A stretch of DNA of 64,000 bases, from the NCBI GenBank assembly GCA_023381535.1, contig JAMCSN010000197.1, positions 40,673-104,672 on the forward strand, given 5' to 3'. The stretch is from Bacteroidota bacterium (lineage in GTDB: Bacteria > Bacteroidota > Ignavibacteria > Ignavibacteriales > Melioribacteraceae). Under the pieces are notes generated by a model, which was given only the letters and a program-made list of their open reading frames with translations, was not told the DNA's origin and searched no databases. Below are positions 43,607 to 51,634 of the stretch, piece by piece; position 1 is the first letter of the stretch; the number at the start of each line of letters is the position of its first letter. The position numbers and the translations under genes are program-made.

Positions 43607-43615
43607 AGGTTAATC

Positions 43616-44803
43616 ATGTTCACAAGAATTCAATACGGCAAATTGCAGTCCCGGCTTAAAGAGAAGAGAAGATTCATTCAAGTATTAAGCGGACCAAGAC
43701 AATGTGGTAAAACCACGCTTGCACGCCAGGTTACATCCGCCTTAAAAATTGAGACTCATTTTGTTACTGCAGATTCGCCAGTTCCTTACAACTCTACTTG
43801 GGTAGAACAACAATGGGAAACAGCCAGAGTTCTTGCCAAAAAATCTTCCAAGGGTGCAATAGTAGTACTTGATGAAATTCAAAAAGTAACCGGCTGGTCT
43901 GAAGTTATTAAGAAACTATGGGACGAAGATACCGCAGCAAAAACCAATTTGAAAGCGCTGATTTTAGGAAGCGCTCCTCTCTTAATTCAACACGGTTTAA
44001 CTGAAAGTTTAGCCGGAAGGTTTGAGCTTGTGCCTCTTTCTCATTGGAGTTTTTTGGAAATGCGCGATGCGTTTGACTGGAATTTGGATCAATATATTTA
44101 CTTCGGCGGTTACCCGGGTCCGGCTAAATTAATAAAAGATGAAGAACGTTGGTCCCGGTATATTCATGATTCGCTTATTGAAACAACAATTTCTAGAGAT
44201 ATACTTCTCTTAACAAGAATTGACAAACAAGCATTACTGCGTCAGTTATTCCGGCTCGGAGTTCATTATTCATGTCAAATTGTTTCTTATCAAAAACTTC
44301 TTGGACAACTTCAGGATGCAGGCAACACTACAACTCTTGCAAATTATCTGGAACTTCTATCGGGTGCTGGAATGCTGACCGGACTTCAAAAATATTCCGG
44401 TTCGCAAATACGCCAGCGCTCCTCAAGTCCCAAATTTTTAGCACTAAATAATGCGCTTATTACTTCTCAATCAGAATACAGTTTTAACGAAGCGCGCAAG
44501 AATACTGATTTTTGGGGTCGTCTTGTTGAAACTGCTGTTGGCTCACACCTGCTGAATGCAACAATTGGTTTAAAATTGAAGGTGATGTACTGGCGCGAAG
44601 GTGCTAAAGAAGTTGATTTTATTCTGCAGAACGGTGCAAAGATTTTTGCGCTTGAAGTTAAAAGCGGAAGAATAAGAGAAAGCTTAGCCGGATTAGATTC
44701 ATTTAGCAAACAATATAAACCTAAGAAGAAAATGCTTGTCGGACAGGGCGGTATTCCGGTTGAAGATTTCTTATCAACACCGGCAGTGGAATGGTTTGAA
44801 TAA
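43616..44803 (+). CDS. AAA ATPase with DUF4143 domain
   Basis: A 395-residue protein of the archaeal-ATPase/DUF4143 group. Walker A is LSGPRQCGKTTLARQV (about 24-39), Walker B is GAIVVLDEIQKV, and the sensor region is LKALILGSAPLL. The C-terminal DUF4143 part ends with GAKEVDFILQNGAKIFALEVKSG, a D...ExK motif of the PD-(D/E)XK kind. The family is widespread, often mobile, and its function is unsettled. The AGAGG site is part of the operator-like array, and the gene is bracketed by AACCTTGAAGG repeats. Confidence 0.88.
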   Translation: MFTRIQYGKLQSRLKEKRRFIQVLSGPRQCGKTTLARQVTSALKIETHFVTADSPVPYNSTWVEQQWETARVLAKKSSKGAIVVLDEIQKVTGWSEVIKKLWDEDTAAKTNLKALILGSAPLLIQHGLTESLAGRFELVPLSHWSFLEMRDAFDWNLDQYIYFGGYPGPAKLIKDEERWSRYIHDSLIETTISRDILLLTRIDKQALLRQLFRLGVHYSCQIVSYQKLLGQLQDAGNTTTLANYLELLSGAGMLTGLQKYSGSQIRQRSSSPKFLALNNALITSQSEYSFNEARKNTDFWGRLVETAVGSHLLNATIGLKLKVMYWREGAKEVDFILQNGAKIFALEVKSGRIRESLAGLDSFSKQYKPKKKMLVGQGGIPVEDFLSTPAVEWFE

Positions 44804-44818
44804 TTTTCCCCCAATCTA

Positions 44819-44850
44819 ACCTTGAAGGTCTTCGGTTGACCTTCAAGGTT
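44819..44850. repeat. AACCTTGAAGG-family hairpin, middle copy
   Basis: AACCTTGAAGGTC and GACCTTCAAGGTT form a 13-bp perfect stem, 15 bases after the ATPase stop. It may serve as its transcription terminator. Relatives lie at 43503 and 47686. Confidence 0.75.
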
Positions 44851-44954
44851 ACCATAAAAAGGCTTTGGGTTAAAGTTAATTTTGATTGATTGAATGATAT
44901 TACTTCTGTAATTTTTAATAAATTTAAAAGATGAGGGTATAAGACGGGGCGTGT

Positions 44955-46892
44955 ATGACAGATTTTACTTTAACAAAAATAGAAGCTTTATATCAGAAAG
45001 CTGAGATACTTAGAAATCAAAAAAAGATAGGCTTAGCTCATAGAATATTATTAGAGTGCCTGGCAATATTAGACAATCCAACAATACTCAATAAACGAAC
45101 TTATTACGATGAGTTCCCAGTAGATACGATTTCACCTACCAATACAATAAAAGATAAAATTATTTTACTATTGGGTACATTAGAAATTTCCTTAAAGAAT
45201 GTTGAAAAAGCAGTAACCATTTTTAAGTCCTATAAAAAATATGAACCTTTTCTATTACAAATTTATTTAGCTATAGAAAAGTATGAAGATGTAATCGAAA
45301 TATGTTATGAGAATATGGAGTATAATCTGAACAACAATTTCTCCGATTATGAAAAAAATAAAGATGATCCATGGTATATCTCTTATTTTATTTACTTGAT
45401 TGAAGCATTATTTTGGACTGGACGCTATAGTGAGATATTAAATCGAATTGATGACTTGATTTCATATCCTGATTCATTATCAATTAAACAATATGATGAG
45501 TGTGAGAAGAAGAAAGATTATATGCTGATTTTAAAAATGATGGGGAAAGTGGGCTTAGATTACAGATTGAAAGAAAATAATAGTTTGATAAAAGTAATTT
45601 TGCATTGTCTTTCGTATGAATACTGCTCAAGTGATCTTAATGAGATACTTAATGGAATGAAAGAACATTACAACAATCTTTTTATATTTTTTCACAACTT
45701 CATTCAATTAGATTCAACTCATTCAGAATTATTACAAGAATATCTTACAAAAAAATCATTACCTATTAATTATTCTAAAAAACGTGACTTACCATATTCT
45801 TGGATTTCAAAAAACAAGAATATTGAGGCGTTGATTAAATATGATGAGAATGAATTAAAGCATATTCTGGAAAACATTGTGGAATATCCATCAGTATACG
45901 TTTACAATGATCCTATATATGATTTAATGATTCGGGACTTTTCTTATGAGTTTACTCAAGCCAAAATAAAATCTATACTTGATAATCATCCCACATATGA
46001 TAAAGATTATAGTACATATGGATTAATAATTTATTTGTTTTTAGAGAAAAAATTTGAAGAAGCTTTGGCAATATTGAGGGATGTCCAATCGAATAAAGAA
46101 AAATTTATTAATAGTTTAGTTCTGCGTGAACAAGAATTAATTAATTTATATTTCAATCTCATTTGTTTATCAAATGATGTCATTAAACCTGAAGATATTT
46201 TTATTTACAAAAATTATTTTATACAACATTACACTGACTTATTAGAGGAACTTAAAGACGAAGCACTAAATGAGATTAAGAATAGAATCCTCGTTTTTGA
46301 AACAAATAACAGTATAAAACTATTAGATTATGTAATAAATAGATCTAACATCACAGGATTTATTAATTTGTTTGAAGGAGGTTATTTATCATATACCAAA
46401 AATTTAAATAATGCGCCATTGTTAATAAGCACTAATAAATTTTACTCGTTTTATAATCAGAAAGATGTTGGTGATGGATTAAATTCAATAACACAGTTAT
46501 TTGATAATCTCGAAAATGATATTCGTACTTCTCATGGTCTTCCGCTTATTGGACAAGGTTCGCTTAGTGAAGCATTAATGGTTGAATACTTGAAAAGGGA
46601 ATTCGATGGGTGCGAAGTTCAAATTCAGGCATCACCAAATTGGTTAAAGCGTCAAAGATATGATGCCTTTATCCCCAAATTAAATCTTGCTATCGAGTAT
46701 CAAGGGATACAACACTTTAAATCTATTGATTATTTCGGCGGCGAAATAGGCTTTGAATATCGTGTTGTAATGGACAAAAAAAAGAAAGAACTATCAGAGA
46801 AAAATGGCGTTAGCATTGAATACATAAATTATAATGATAACATAATGAATAAAGTAAAGCAGATAAAAAATAAATATTTTTTGATGGGATAA
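44955..46892 (+). CDS. helical-repeat protein with C-terminal PD-(D/E)XK-like nuclease domain
   Basis: A 645-residue protein of unknown family. Residues 1-500 are helical and TPR-like (for example YQKAEILRNQKKIGLAHRILL and FEEALAILRDVQSNKEKF). The last 124 residues look like a restriction-endonuclease fold: Glu539 in GSLSEALMVEYL, Asp570 in RQRYDAFIPKL, and Glu581-Tyr-Gln583 in LAIEYQGIQHF, which fits the E...D...ExQ/K core. The AT content and codon use (many AAT, TTA, ATA) stand out from the neighbours, suggesting transfer. The HEPN-like gene follows after 23 bases. A defence role is inferred only. Confidence 0.65.
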   Translation: MTDFTLTKIEALYQKAEILRNQKKIGLAHRILLECLAILDNPTILNKRTYYDEFPVDTISPTNTIKDKIILLLGTLEISLKNVEKAVTIFKSYKKYEPFLLQIYLAIEKYEDVIEICYENMEYNLNNNFSDYEKNKDDPWYISYFIYLIEALFWTGRYSEILNRIDDLISYPDSLSIKQYDECEKKKDYMLILKMMGKVGLDYRLKENNSLIKVILHCLSYEYCSSDLNEILNGMKEHYNNLFIFFHNFIQLDSTHSELLQEYLTKKSLPINYSKKRDLPYSWISKNKNIEALIKYDENELKHILENIVEYPSVYVYNDPIYDLMIRDFSYEFTQAKIKSILDNHPTYDKDYSTYGLIIYLFLEKKFEEALAILRDVQSNKEKFINSLVLREQELINLYFNLICLSNDVIKPEDIFIYKNYFIQHYTDLLEELKDEALNEIKNRILVFETNNSIKLLDYVINRSNITGFINLFEGGYLSYTKNLNNAPLLISTNKFYSFYNQKDVGDGLNSITQLFDNLENDIRTSHGLPLIGQGSLSEALMVEYLKREFDGCEVQIQASPNWLKRQRYDAFIPKLNLAIEYQGIQHFKSIDYFGGEIGFEYRVVMDKKKKELSEKNGVSIEYINYNDNIMNKVKQIKNKYFLMG

Positions 46893-46915
46893 GTAAGAGT
46901 AATAAGGTTCTAAAT

Positions 46916-47659
46916 ATGTCTAAAGATATAATAGATAAACTTGATGAATATATTACTTCAAAACTAACAATTATGTATTTGTTTGCCGTGAGATTTGAGA
47001 ACATCATAGAAAAAAATATTCTTTTTGACAAAGATTTACTTAAAAAATTTGAATCCGCATATAACTCAGTTAAGAATATACCAGATGATAAAATAAGATT
47101 TAGTGAAATAGATAGACTGAAAACAACTGAACCGGAACAATATGAAAAAATTATTCTTCGTATGAACAGTTTAATAACGATGAAAAAAATCGAGTTTGAT
47201 ATAACATTAGCCGAAAAAAATTTTAAGTTAATGGGTTTAACATCAATTTTCATTATGAGTTATTCTTATTTCGAAGAATGTCTGTGCAGAACAGGTGAAA
47301 TTATTTGTGCAGCTAAAGAGTTAAAGATTAATTGGAAAGATTTAAGGGGAAGCACGCTCGAAGCGATAAAACTGTTTTTCAACAAAGTTGTTTCTATAGA
47401 TTATGATTTTGGAGGAAGCCAAGAATGGGATTCAATTCAAAACTATCAAAGTATTAGGAATTATATAACACATAGTGGAAATATAGTATTACCAATTGAT
47501 AGCACTCAAAAAATAGTTGATGTTATAAATAAATTTAAGGATATACTGATAAGCGATAAAGGTGAAATCATAATTAAAACCGAGTTTATCACCGAATCAA
47601 TAAACGTTTATGAAAAATTTTTCGCCGGCTTATTAACAAGTATTAAAAACACCATGTAA
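46916..47659 (+). CDS. HEPN-like protein (putative RNase) paired with the nuclease-like gene
   Basis: A 247-residue helical protein of unknown family. Ser115-Tyr-Ser-Tyr-Phe-Glu120 followed by IICAAKELKINWKDLRG, then EWDSIQNYQSIRNYITHSG, match the pattern of HEPN domains: the Rx4H motif is Arg181-NYIT-His186, the catalytic pair of HEPN RNases. Residues 1-100 are a helical extension. It lies 23 bases after the nuclease-like gene, shares its high AT content, and is followed by a repeat hairpin. I infer a two-gene unit; activity is not shown. Confidence 0.6.
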   Translation: MSKDIIDKLDEYITSKLTIMYLFAVRFENIIEKNILFDKDLLKKFESAYNSVKNIPDDKIRFSEIDRLKTTEPEQYEKIILRMNSLITMKKIEFDITLAEKNFKLMGLTSIFIMSYSYFEECLCRTGEIICAAKELKINWKDLRGSTLEAIKLFFNKVVSIDYDFGGSQEWDSIQNYQSIRNYITHSGNIVLPIDSTQKIVDVINKFKDILISDKGEIIIKTEFITESINVYEKFFAGLLTSIKNTM

Positions 47660-47685
47660 CACACCGCATCTAATTTAACTACGCA

Positions 47686-47718
47686 AACCTTGAAGGCCAA
47701 ACGGAGACCTTCAAGGTT
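47686..47718. repeat. AACCTTGAAGG-family hairpin, right copy
   Basis: AACCTTGAAGGCC (47686-47698) and GGAGACCTTCAAGGTT (47703-47718) form the same stem as at 44819, 26 bases after the HEPN-like gene. With 43503 it encloses the whole accessory block. Confidence 0.7.
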
Positions 47719-47931
47719 CTCAATAAAAAAGGTTTTCAAGTAAACTATTTCTTCTTACTAATTATCTCTTCAATCTGATCCATAACTTTATTCATCTTTG
47801 CCATCGTCAGATCAAATGCTTCCGATGATAACGGATCAATTCCGGCTTAACTCTTAAGAATATTATAACTCCGCACGGGATAGATTGCTTTCAAAGTTCT
47901 CTTACCTGGAAAGGGGATAAGATTTTTCTAA

Positions 47932-48228
47932 GAACTCAAATTACCGATTCAATTCAAAATCACTCATCCTCTTTTTTTTGCTCTAGTCTATCTCGAAAAT
48001 GAAAAACAAAACGATATAATAATACTTGCATCGAAAGATGCAACGCTTGTCAAAAATACTTTTCTTGAAGGCTCGATAGTTTTAAGTAATGACGAGATTA
48101 AAATTGTACGGCAATTCAAAAAAGGTGTAATCTTATGTGCATTCACATTCCGGCAAATCAACGGACAAAGTATTCGCTGCACCTCAACACTTCCTTTCGA
48201 AATTGACCTCACTGCTTTACCGATTTAA
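47932..48228 (+). pseudogene. start-less reading frame, probable 3' remnant of a gene
   Basis: 98 codons open from a TAA at 47929 to the stop at 48226-48228, with no ATG, GTG or TTG in a sensible place. The text is protein-like: VYLENEKQNDIIILASKD, then LSNDEIKIVRQFKKG and STLPFEIDLTALPI. No family recognised. It may be the tail of a gene cut when the accessory block arrived. Confidence 0.35.
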
Positions 48229-48274
48229 TGGCTTAATCTAATCTTTTGTACACATGCGGAACTTTCCTCGTTTT

Positions 48275-48299
48275 TCGACTGTTCAAGTCAATAAGTCGA
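48275..48299. promoter_or_regulatory. inverted repeat, probable TetR operator
   Basis: TCGACT (48275-48280) and AGTCGA (48294-48299) are inverted arms around TTCAAGTCAA, 12 bases before the TetR start codon. Place and size fit an autoregulatory operator that would also govern the efflux genes downstream. Confidence 0.45.
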
Positions 48300-48310
48300 A
48301 GAGATAAGAC

Positions 48311-48925
48311 ATGATTTCAGAAAAACCCTCAAAAGAAAGAGAAAAAGTAATAATTGATGCTGCACGTAAGCGGTTCGCTCACTATGGATTTTCAAAAGTT
48401 ACAATGGAAGAGATTGCTGCCGATGTAGAAATGGGCAAAGCTTCGCTCTACTACTACTTCCCAACGAAAGAAGATCTTTTCCGCGCTGTTATTTTACAGG
48501 AACAGAATGAACTGAAAAAAAATATTGAACTGATACTGGAAAAAACTAACTCAGCTTCAGAGAAACTGCAGGAATTCGTTGAGCAGAGAATGAAATTCTT
48601 TCGGGTTTTAGTCAACCTTGGAACTTTGAGCGTTCACTCTTACTTTGATATTAAGTCACTCTTCAAAAAATTATTTCTCGATTTTGAAGAAGTTGAATTG
48701 GACTTTATCAGAAAAATTATTGATGAAGGAAAAACCAAAAAAGAATTCTCGCCGGATTTGCCGGATGATGCAGCGTTGATTTTCCTGCACATATTGCAGG
48801 GACTGCGATGCCGGGTTCTTCGTTGGGCGAAAGGACAAAGTCTTGATGATAAAACACATAAAAATTTACAGCAGGAAATGAAAACCGCTACTGATTTTTT
48901 CATTCATGGAATTAAGAACAAATAA
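48311..48925 (+). CDS. TetR/AcrR family transcriptional regulator
   Basis: A 204-residue repressor. The N-terminal helix-turn-helix is seen as IIDAARKRFAHYGFSKVTM and EEIAADVEMGKASLYYYFPTKEDLF (residues 14-55). The rest is the helical ligand-binding and dimer domain, which names no ligand. It heads a unit of adaptor, inner-membrane pump and TolC genes on the same strand, so it most likely represses them and itself until a drug or other substrate binds. Confidence 0.92.
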   Translation: MISEKPSKEREKVIIDAARKRFAHYGFSKVTMEEIAADVEMGKASLYYYFPTKEDLFRAVILQEQNELKKNIELILEKTNSASEKLQEFVEQRMKFFRVLVNLGTLSVHSYFDIKSLFKKLFLDFEEVELDFIRKIIDEGKTKKEFSPDLPDDAALIFLHILQGLRCRVLRWAKGQSLDDKTHKNLQQEMKTATDFFIHGIKNK

Positions 48926-48956
48926 TCAAAAAAATTATTTATAAAGGAAAGTATAA

Positions 48957-49958
48957 ATGGCACAAAGCGAAGATGTAAAAGATAAAAGTAAGATGGAATC
49001 AAAGGCGGCTCCTTCTAACAATGGCGGCGACGAAAGTATTGACGAAGTTCCTTTGTTCAAAAAGAAGCGCATGATTATTCCTCTTCTCCTATTGTTAACA
49101 GCCGCGGCGATAGGCGGATATTTGTGGTACATGAATATGCAGGATTTCGTTTCAACGGATGATGCTTATATTGACGCGAACAGCGTTTCCATAAGCACAA
49201 AGATGCTTGGCAGAATAAATTTCCTAGGAACCGCAGAAGGCGATACTGTAAAAGCCGGACAGGTTCTTGTGAAACTTGATGATAGCGACCTCCGTGCTCA
49301 GGAAGTCTCTGCAAAAGCCGGACTTGCATTAGCACAAAATAATATTCCGCTTGCTCAGGTGAATTTAAACCGTGCTCAAGATGATTTTACCCGCGGTGAA
49401 ACAGAATACAAAAGCGGCATAATTACAAAAGAGCAATATGATCATTTTCAGAAAGCGCTGGAAGCAGCGAAAGCCGAATACAACATTCAGCTTTCAAAAA
49501 TTCCTGCTGCAAAAAGCCAAATCGGTCTAATCGAATCACAATTAAACAACGCGATTATTACCGCTCCGATGGATGGTGTTGTTGCAAAACGTTGGGCACT
49601 CACCGGCGATGTGGTTCAGCCCGGACAACCGATATTCACAATTTATGATTTAAAAAATCTCTGGATCACTGCAAATCTTGAGGAGACAAAGCTTACACAT
49701 ATTCGGTTGGGCGAGTCTGTAGAAATAGATGTTGATTCTTATCCAGATATAAAATTTAGCGGTAAGGTTATTGAAATCGGAAATTACACCGCATCGGAGT
49801 TCTCGTTAATTCCGCCAAACAATGCTTCCGGAAATTTTACGAAAGTAACACAACGCGTACCGGTAAAAATTTCAATTGAAGATACCGCAAACACTAATGG
49901 GCATAAGCCTGTATTAAGACCGGGAATGTCTGTTGAAGTTTCTGTGAAAGTGAAATAA
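48957..49958 (+). CDS. HlyD/EmrA-family periplasmic adaptor of an efflux pump
   Basis: A 333-residue membrane fusion protein. One N-terminal helix (MIIPLLLLLTAAAIGGYLW, about 40-58), the split lipoyl halves VSTDDAYIDANSVSIS and ITAPMDGVVAKRWALTGDVVQPGQP, a short alpha-hairpin between them, and a C-terminal barrel part with LRPGMSVEVSVKVK. It bridges the EmrB-like pump (next gene, three bases on) and TolC. AAAGGAAAG precedes the ATG. Confidence 0.92.
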   Translation: MAQSEDVKDKSKMESKAAPSNNGGDESIDEVPLFKKKRMIIPLLLLLTAAAIGGYLWYMNMQDFVSTDDAYIDANSVSISTKMLGRINFLGTAEGDTVKAGQVLVKLDDSDLRAQEVSAKAGLALAQNNIPLAQVNLNRAQDDFTRGETEYKSGIITKEQYDHFQKALEAAKAEYNIQLSKIPAAKSQIGLIESQLNNAIITAPMDGVVAKRWALTGDVVQPGQPIFTIYDLKNLWITANLEETKLTHIRLGESVEIDVDSYPDIKFSGKVIEIGNYTASEFSLIPPNNASGNFTKVTQRVPVKISIEDTANTNGHKPVLRPGMSVEVSVKVK

Positions 49959-49961
49959 TAA

Positions 49962-51584
49962 ATGTTTAACTCTAACAAAAAATCTATCAGAGGCGCGGCT
50001 ATCAGCCAGATATCTTCGCTTCATCATGAGCATACATCATACAAATGGTGGGTGCTGGCAAATGTTATGATAGGTACGTTCATGGCTGTTCTTGATGCAA
50101 CGATAGTTGACGTTTCGCTTGCAAAAATTATGGCGACATTTGGTATTGGTGTGGATACCGTAAAATGGGTTGCGACCGCTTACCTTCTAGTCTTTGCAAT
50201 TATGCTTCCGACTTCAGGCTGGATTGCCGATCATTTCGGTTATAGAAAAACCTATGCAACCGCACTTGGTCTTTTTACAATCGGTTCGCTTCTTTGTTCG
50301 TTAGCTTGGAACGAATCGGCTCTAATACTTTTCAGGGTAGTTCAAGGTGCAGGTGCGGGATTAATGATGCCTGTGGGCATGGCAATTGTGATGAGAGAAT
50401 TCCCGCCGGAAAAACGCGGCGTTGCTCTTGGGTTCTGGACAATCGCTGCAGCCGCCTCCGTATCGCTTGGACCAACGCTCGGCGGTTACTTGATTGATAA
50501 TTTTTCATGGCATTCAATTTTTGATGTGAATGTTCCGGTCGGCATTGTGGGAGTTTTTGCAACCCTGGTTATTCAGAGAGAATATAAAACTGCAAAGAAA
50601 GAATCATTTGATATTGTAGGATTTATTTCGATGTCGGTTTTTCTCAGCGCTCTTCTGATCGCTCTATCTGACGGCACTGCGGAATGGAATACGGGCGGGT
50701 GGACTTCACCGTTTATCGTTACTTGTTTCACAATTTCAATTATCGGGTTTGTTGTGTTTATGATTACCGAGTTGAATGTTCGGCATCCGTTAATAGATCT
50801 CAGTCTTCTGAAGAATTTCAATTTCGCAATGTCGAATATAATTTTGTTCATTTTCGGAATGGGAATGTTCGGCAGCACTTTTCTTCTTCCGCTATATCTG
50901 CAGAACGCGCTCGGATATACTGCTTTCCAGGCGGGCTCTCTCTTTTTGCCGATCGGTTTTTTGCAAGCATTAATGTCGCCTATAGCCGGAAACTTAGCCG
51001 ACAAGATTAATCCAAAAATTCCCGCATTCATTGGAATTGTTCTTCTGGCATTTAGTCTTTTTCTAAATCATTTTCTTTCACTTTACTCAGAAACTGCTTC
51101 GATTATGATTTCTCTTTATCTGCGCGGACTGGCGATGGGATGGGTATTCACTCCTCTAAGCACGATTGCACTTTCTGGAATTCCGCGGGAACGCATGGCG
51201 CAGGCATCGGGATTATATAATGTGTTAAGGCAAATAGGCGGAAGCTTCGGTGTGGCTATCATGGGCACTCTTTTAACTAATAGAACTGTTTTCCATATTA
51301 CTTCATACGGACAGGCAGTGAATCAATATTCTCCCGTTACAAAAAACATAGTTTCGGGATTGTCAAGATTTTCACAGCATGCCGTAGGCGGAACTAATGC
51401 TGTATCAGCGATGCGGGCTGATGCTTTAGTTGTTTATCATTTAAGCCAGCAGGCTTTTGTTACGGCGGTCGATGATGATTTCTTTATCGCCGCATTGATA
51501 ACTTTTCTCTGTGTTGTCCCTATTTTGTTTTTGCGTTATAAGAAGAAAAAAGCACCGGGTCAAAAAATTGTGGCGATGGACTAA
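49962..51584 (+). CDS. DHA2-family drug:proton antiporter (EmrB/QacA type)
   Basis: A 540-residue MFS protein with 14 membrane helices. Motif A lies in GWIADHFGYRKTYA, motif C-like in GFWTIAAAASVSLGPTLGGYLID, and the early acidic motif is VLDATIVDVSLAK, all hallmarks of DHA2 exporters. It should push hydrophobic drugs out in exchange for protons through the adaptor and TolC coded on either side. It starts three bases after the adaptor stop. Confidence 0.92.
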   Translation: MFNSNKKSIRGAAISQISSLHHEHTSYKWWVLANVMIGTFMAVLDATIVDVSLAKIMATFGIGVDTVKWVATAYLLVFAIMLPTSGWIADHFGYRKTYATALGLFTIGSLLCSLAWNESALILFRVVQGAGAGLMMPVGMAIVMREFPPEKRGVALGFWTIAAAASVSLGPTLGGYLIDNFSWHSIFDVNVPVGIVGVFATLVIQREYKTAKKESFDIVGFISMSVFLSALLIALSDGTAEWNTGGWTSPFIVTCFTISIIGFVVFMITELNVRHPLIDLSLLKNFNFAMSNIILFIFGMGMFGSTFLLPLYLQNALGYTAFQAGSLFLPIGFLQALMSPIAGNLADKINPKIPAFIGIVLLAFSLFLNHFLSLYSETASIMISLYLRGLAMGWVFTPLSTIALSGIPRERMAQASGLYNVLRQIGGSFGVAIMGTLLTNRTVFHITSYGQAVNQYSPVTKNIVSGLSRFSQHAVGGTNAVSAMRADALVVYHLSQQAFVTAVDDDFFIAALITFLCVVPILFLRYKKKKAPGQKIVAMD

Positions 51585-51634
51585 TCTGTAGAAATAATTG
51601 AATACTTGAACAACAAAAATTTTACGGATCAACA

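Larger units (their letters stand above)
42967..43615. other. repeat-dense intergenic region before the DUF4143 gene
   Basis: No gene is supported. In order it holds the hairpin AGACGGGATATGTCCCGTCT (43191-43210), a hairpin whose arms GGAACGGTC (43309-43317) and GACCGTTCC (43408-43416) enclose a 90-bp GC-rich insert, the hairpin GGATCGGTTT/AAACCGATCC (43444-43464), an AACCTTGAAGG-family half (43503-43519) and the operator-like array (43553-43606). Confidence 0.7.
47660..48310. other. intergenic region with gene remnants before the TetR gene
   Basis: Apart from the hairpin at 47686 this stretch holds no intact gene. A short minus-strand frame at 47745-47847 (ending MNKVMDQIEEIISKKK) and a start-less plus-strand frame at 47932-48228 look like remnants. 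The last 80 bases carry the probable promoter and operator of the TetR gene. Confidence 0.55.
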
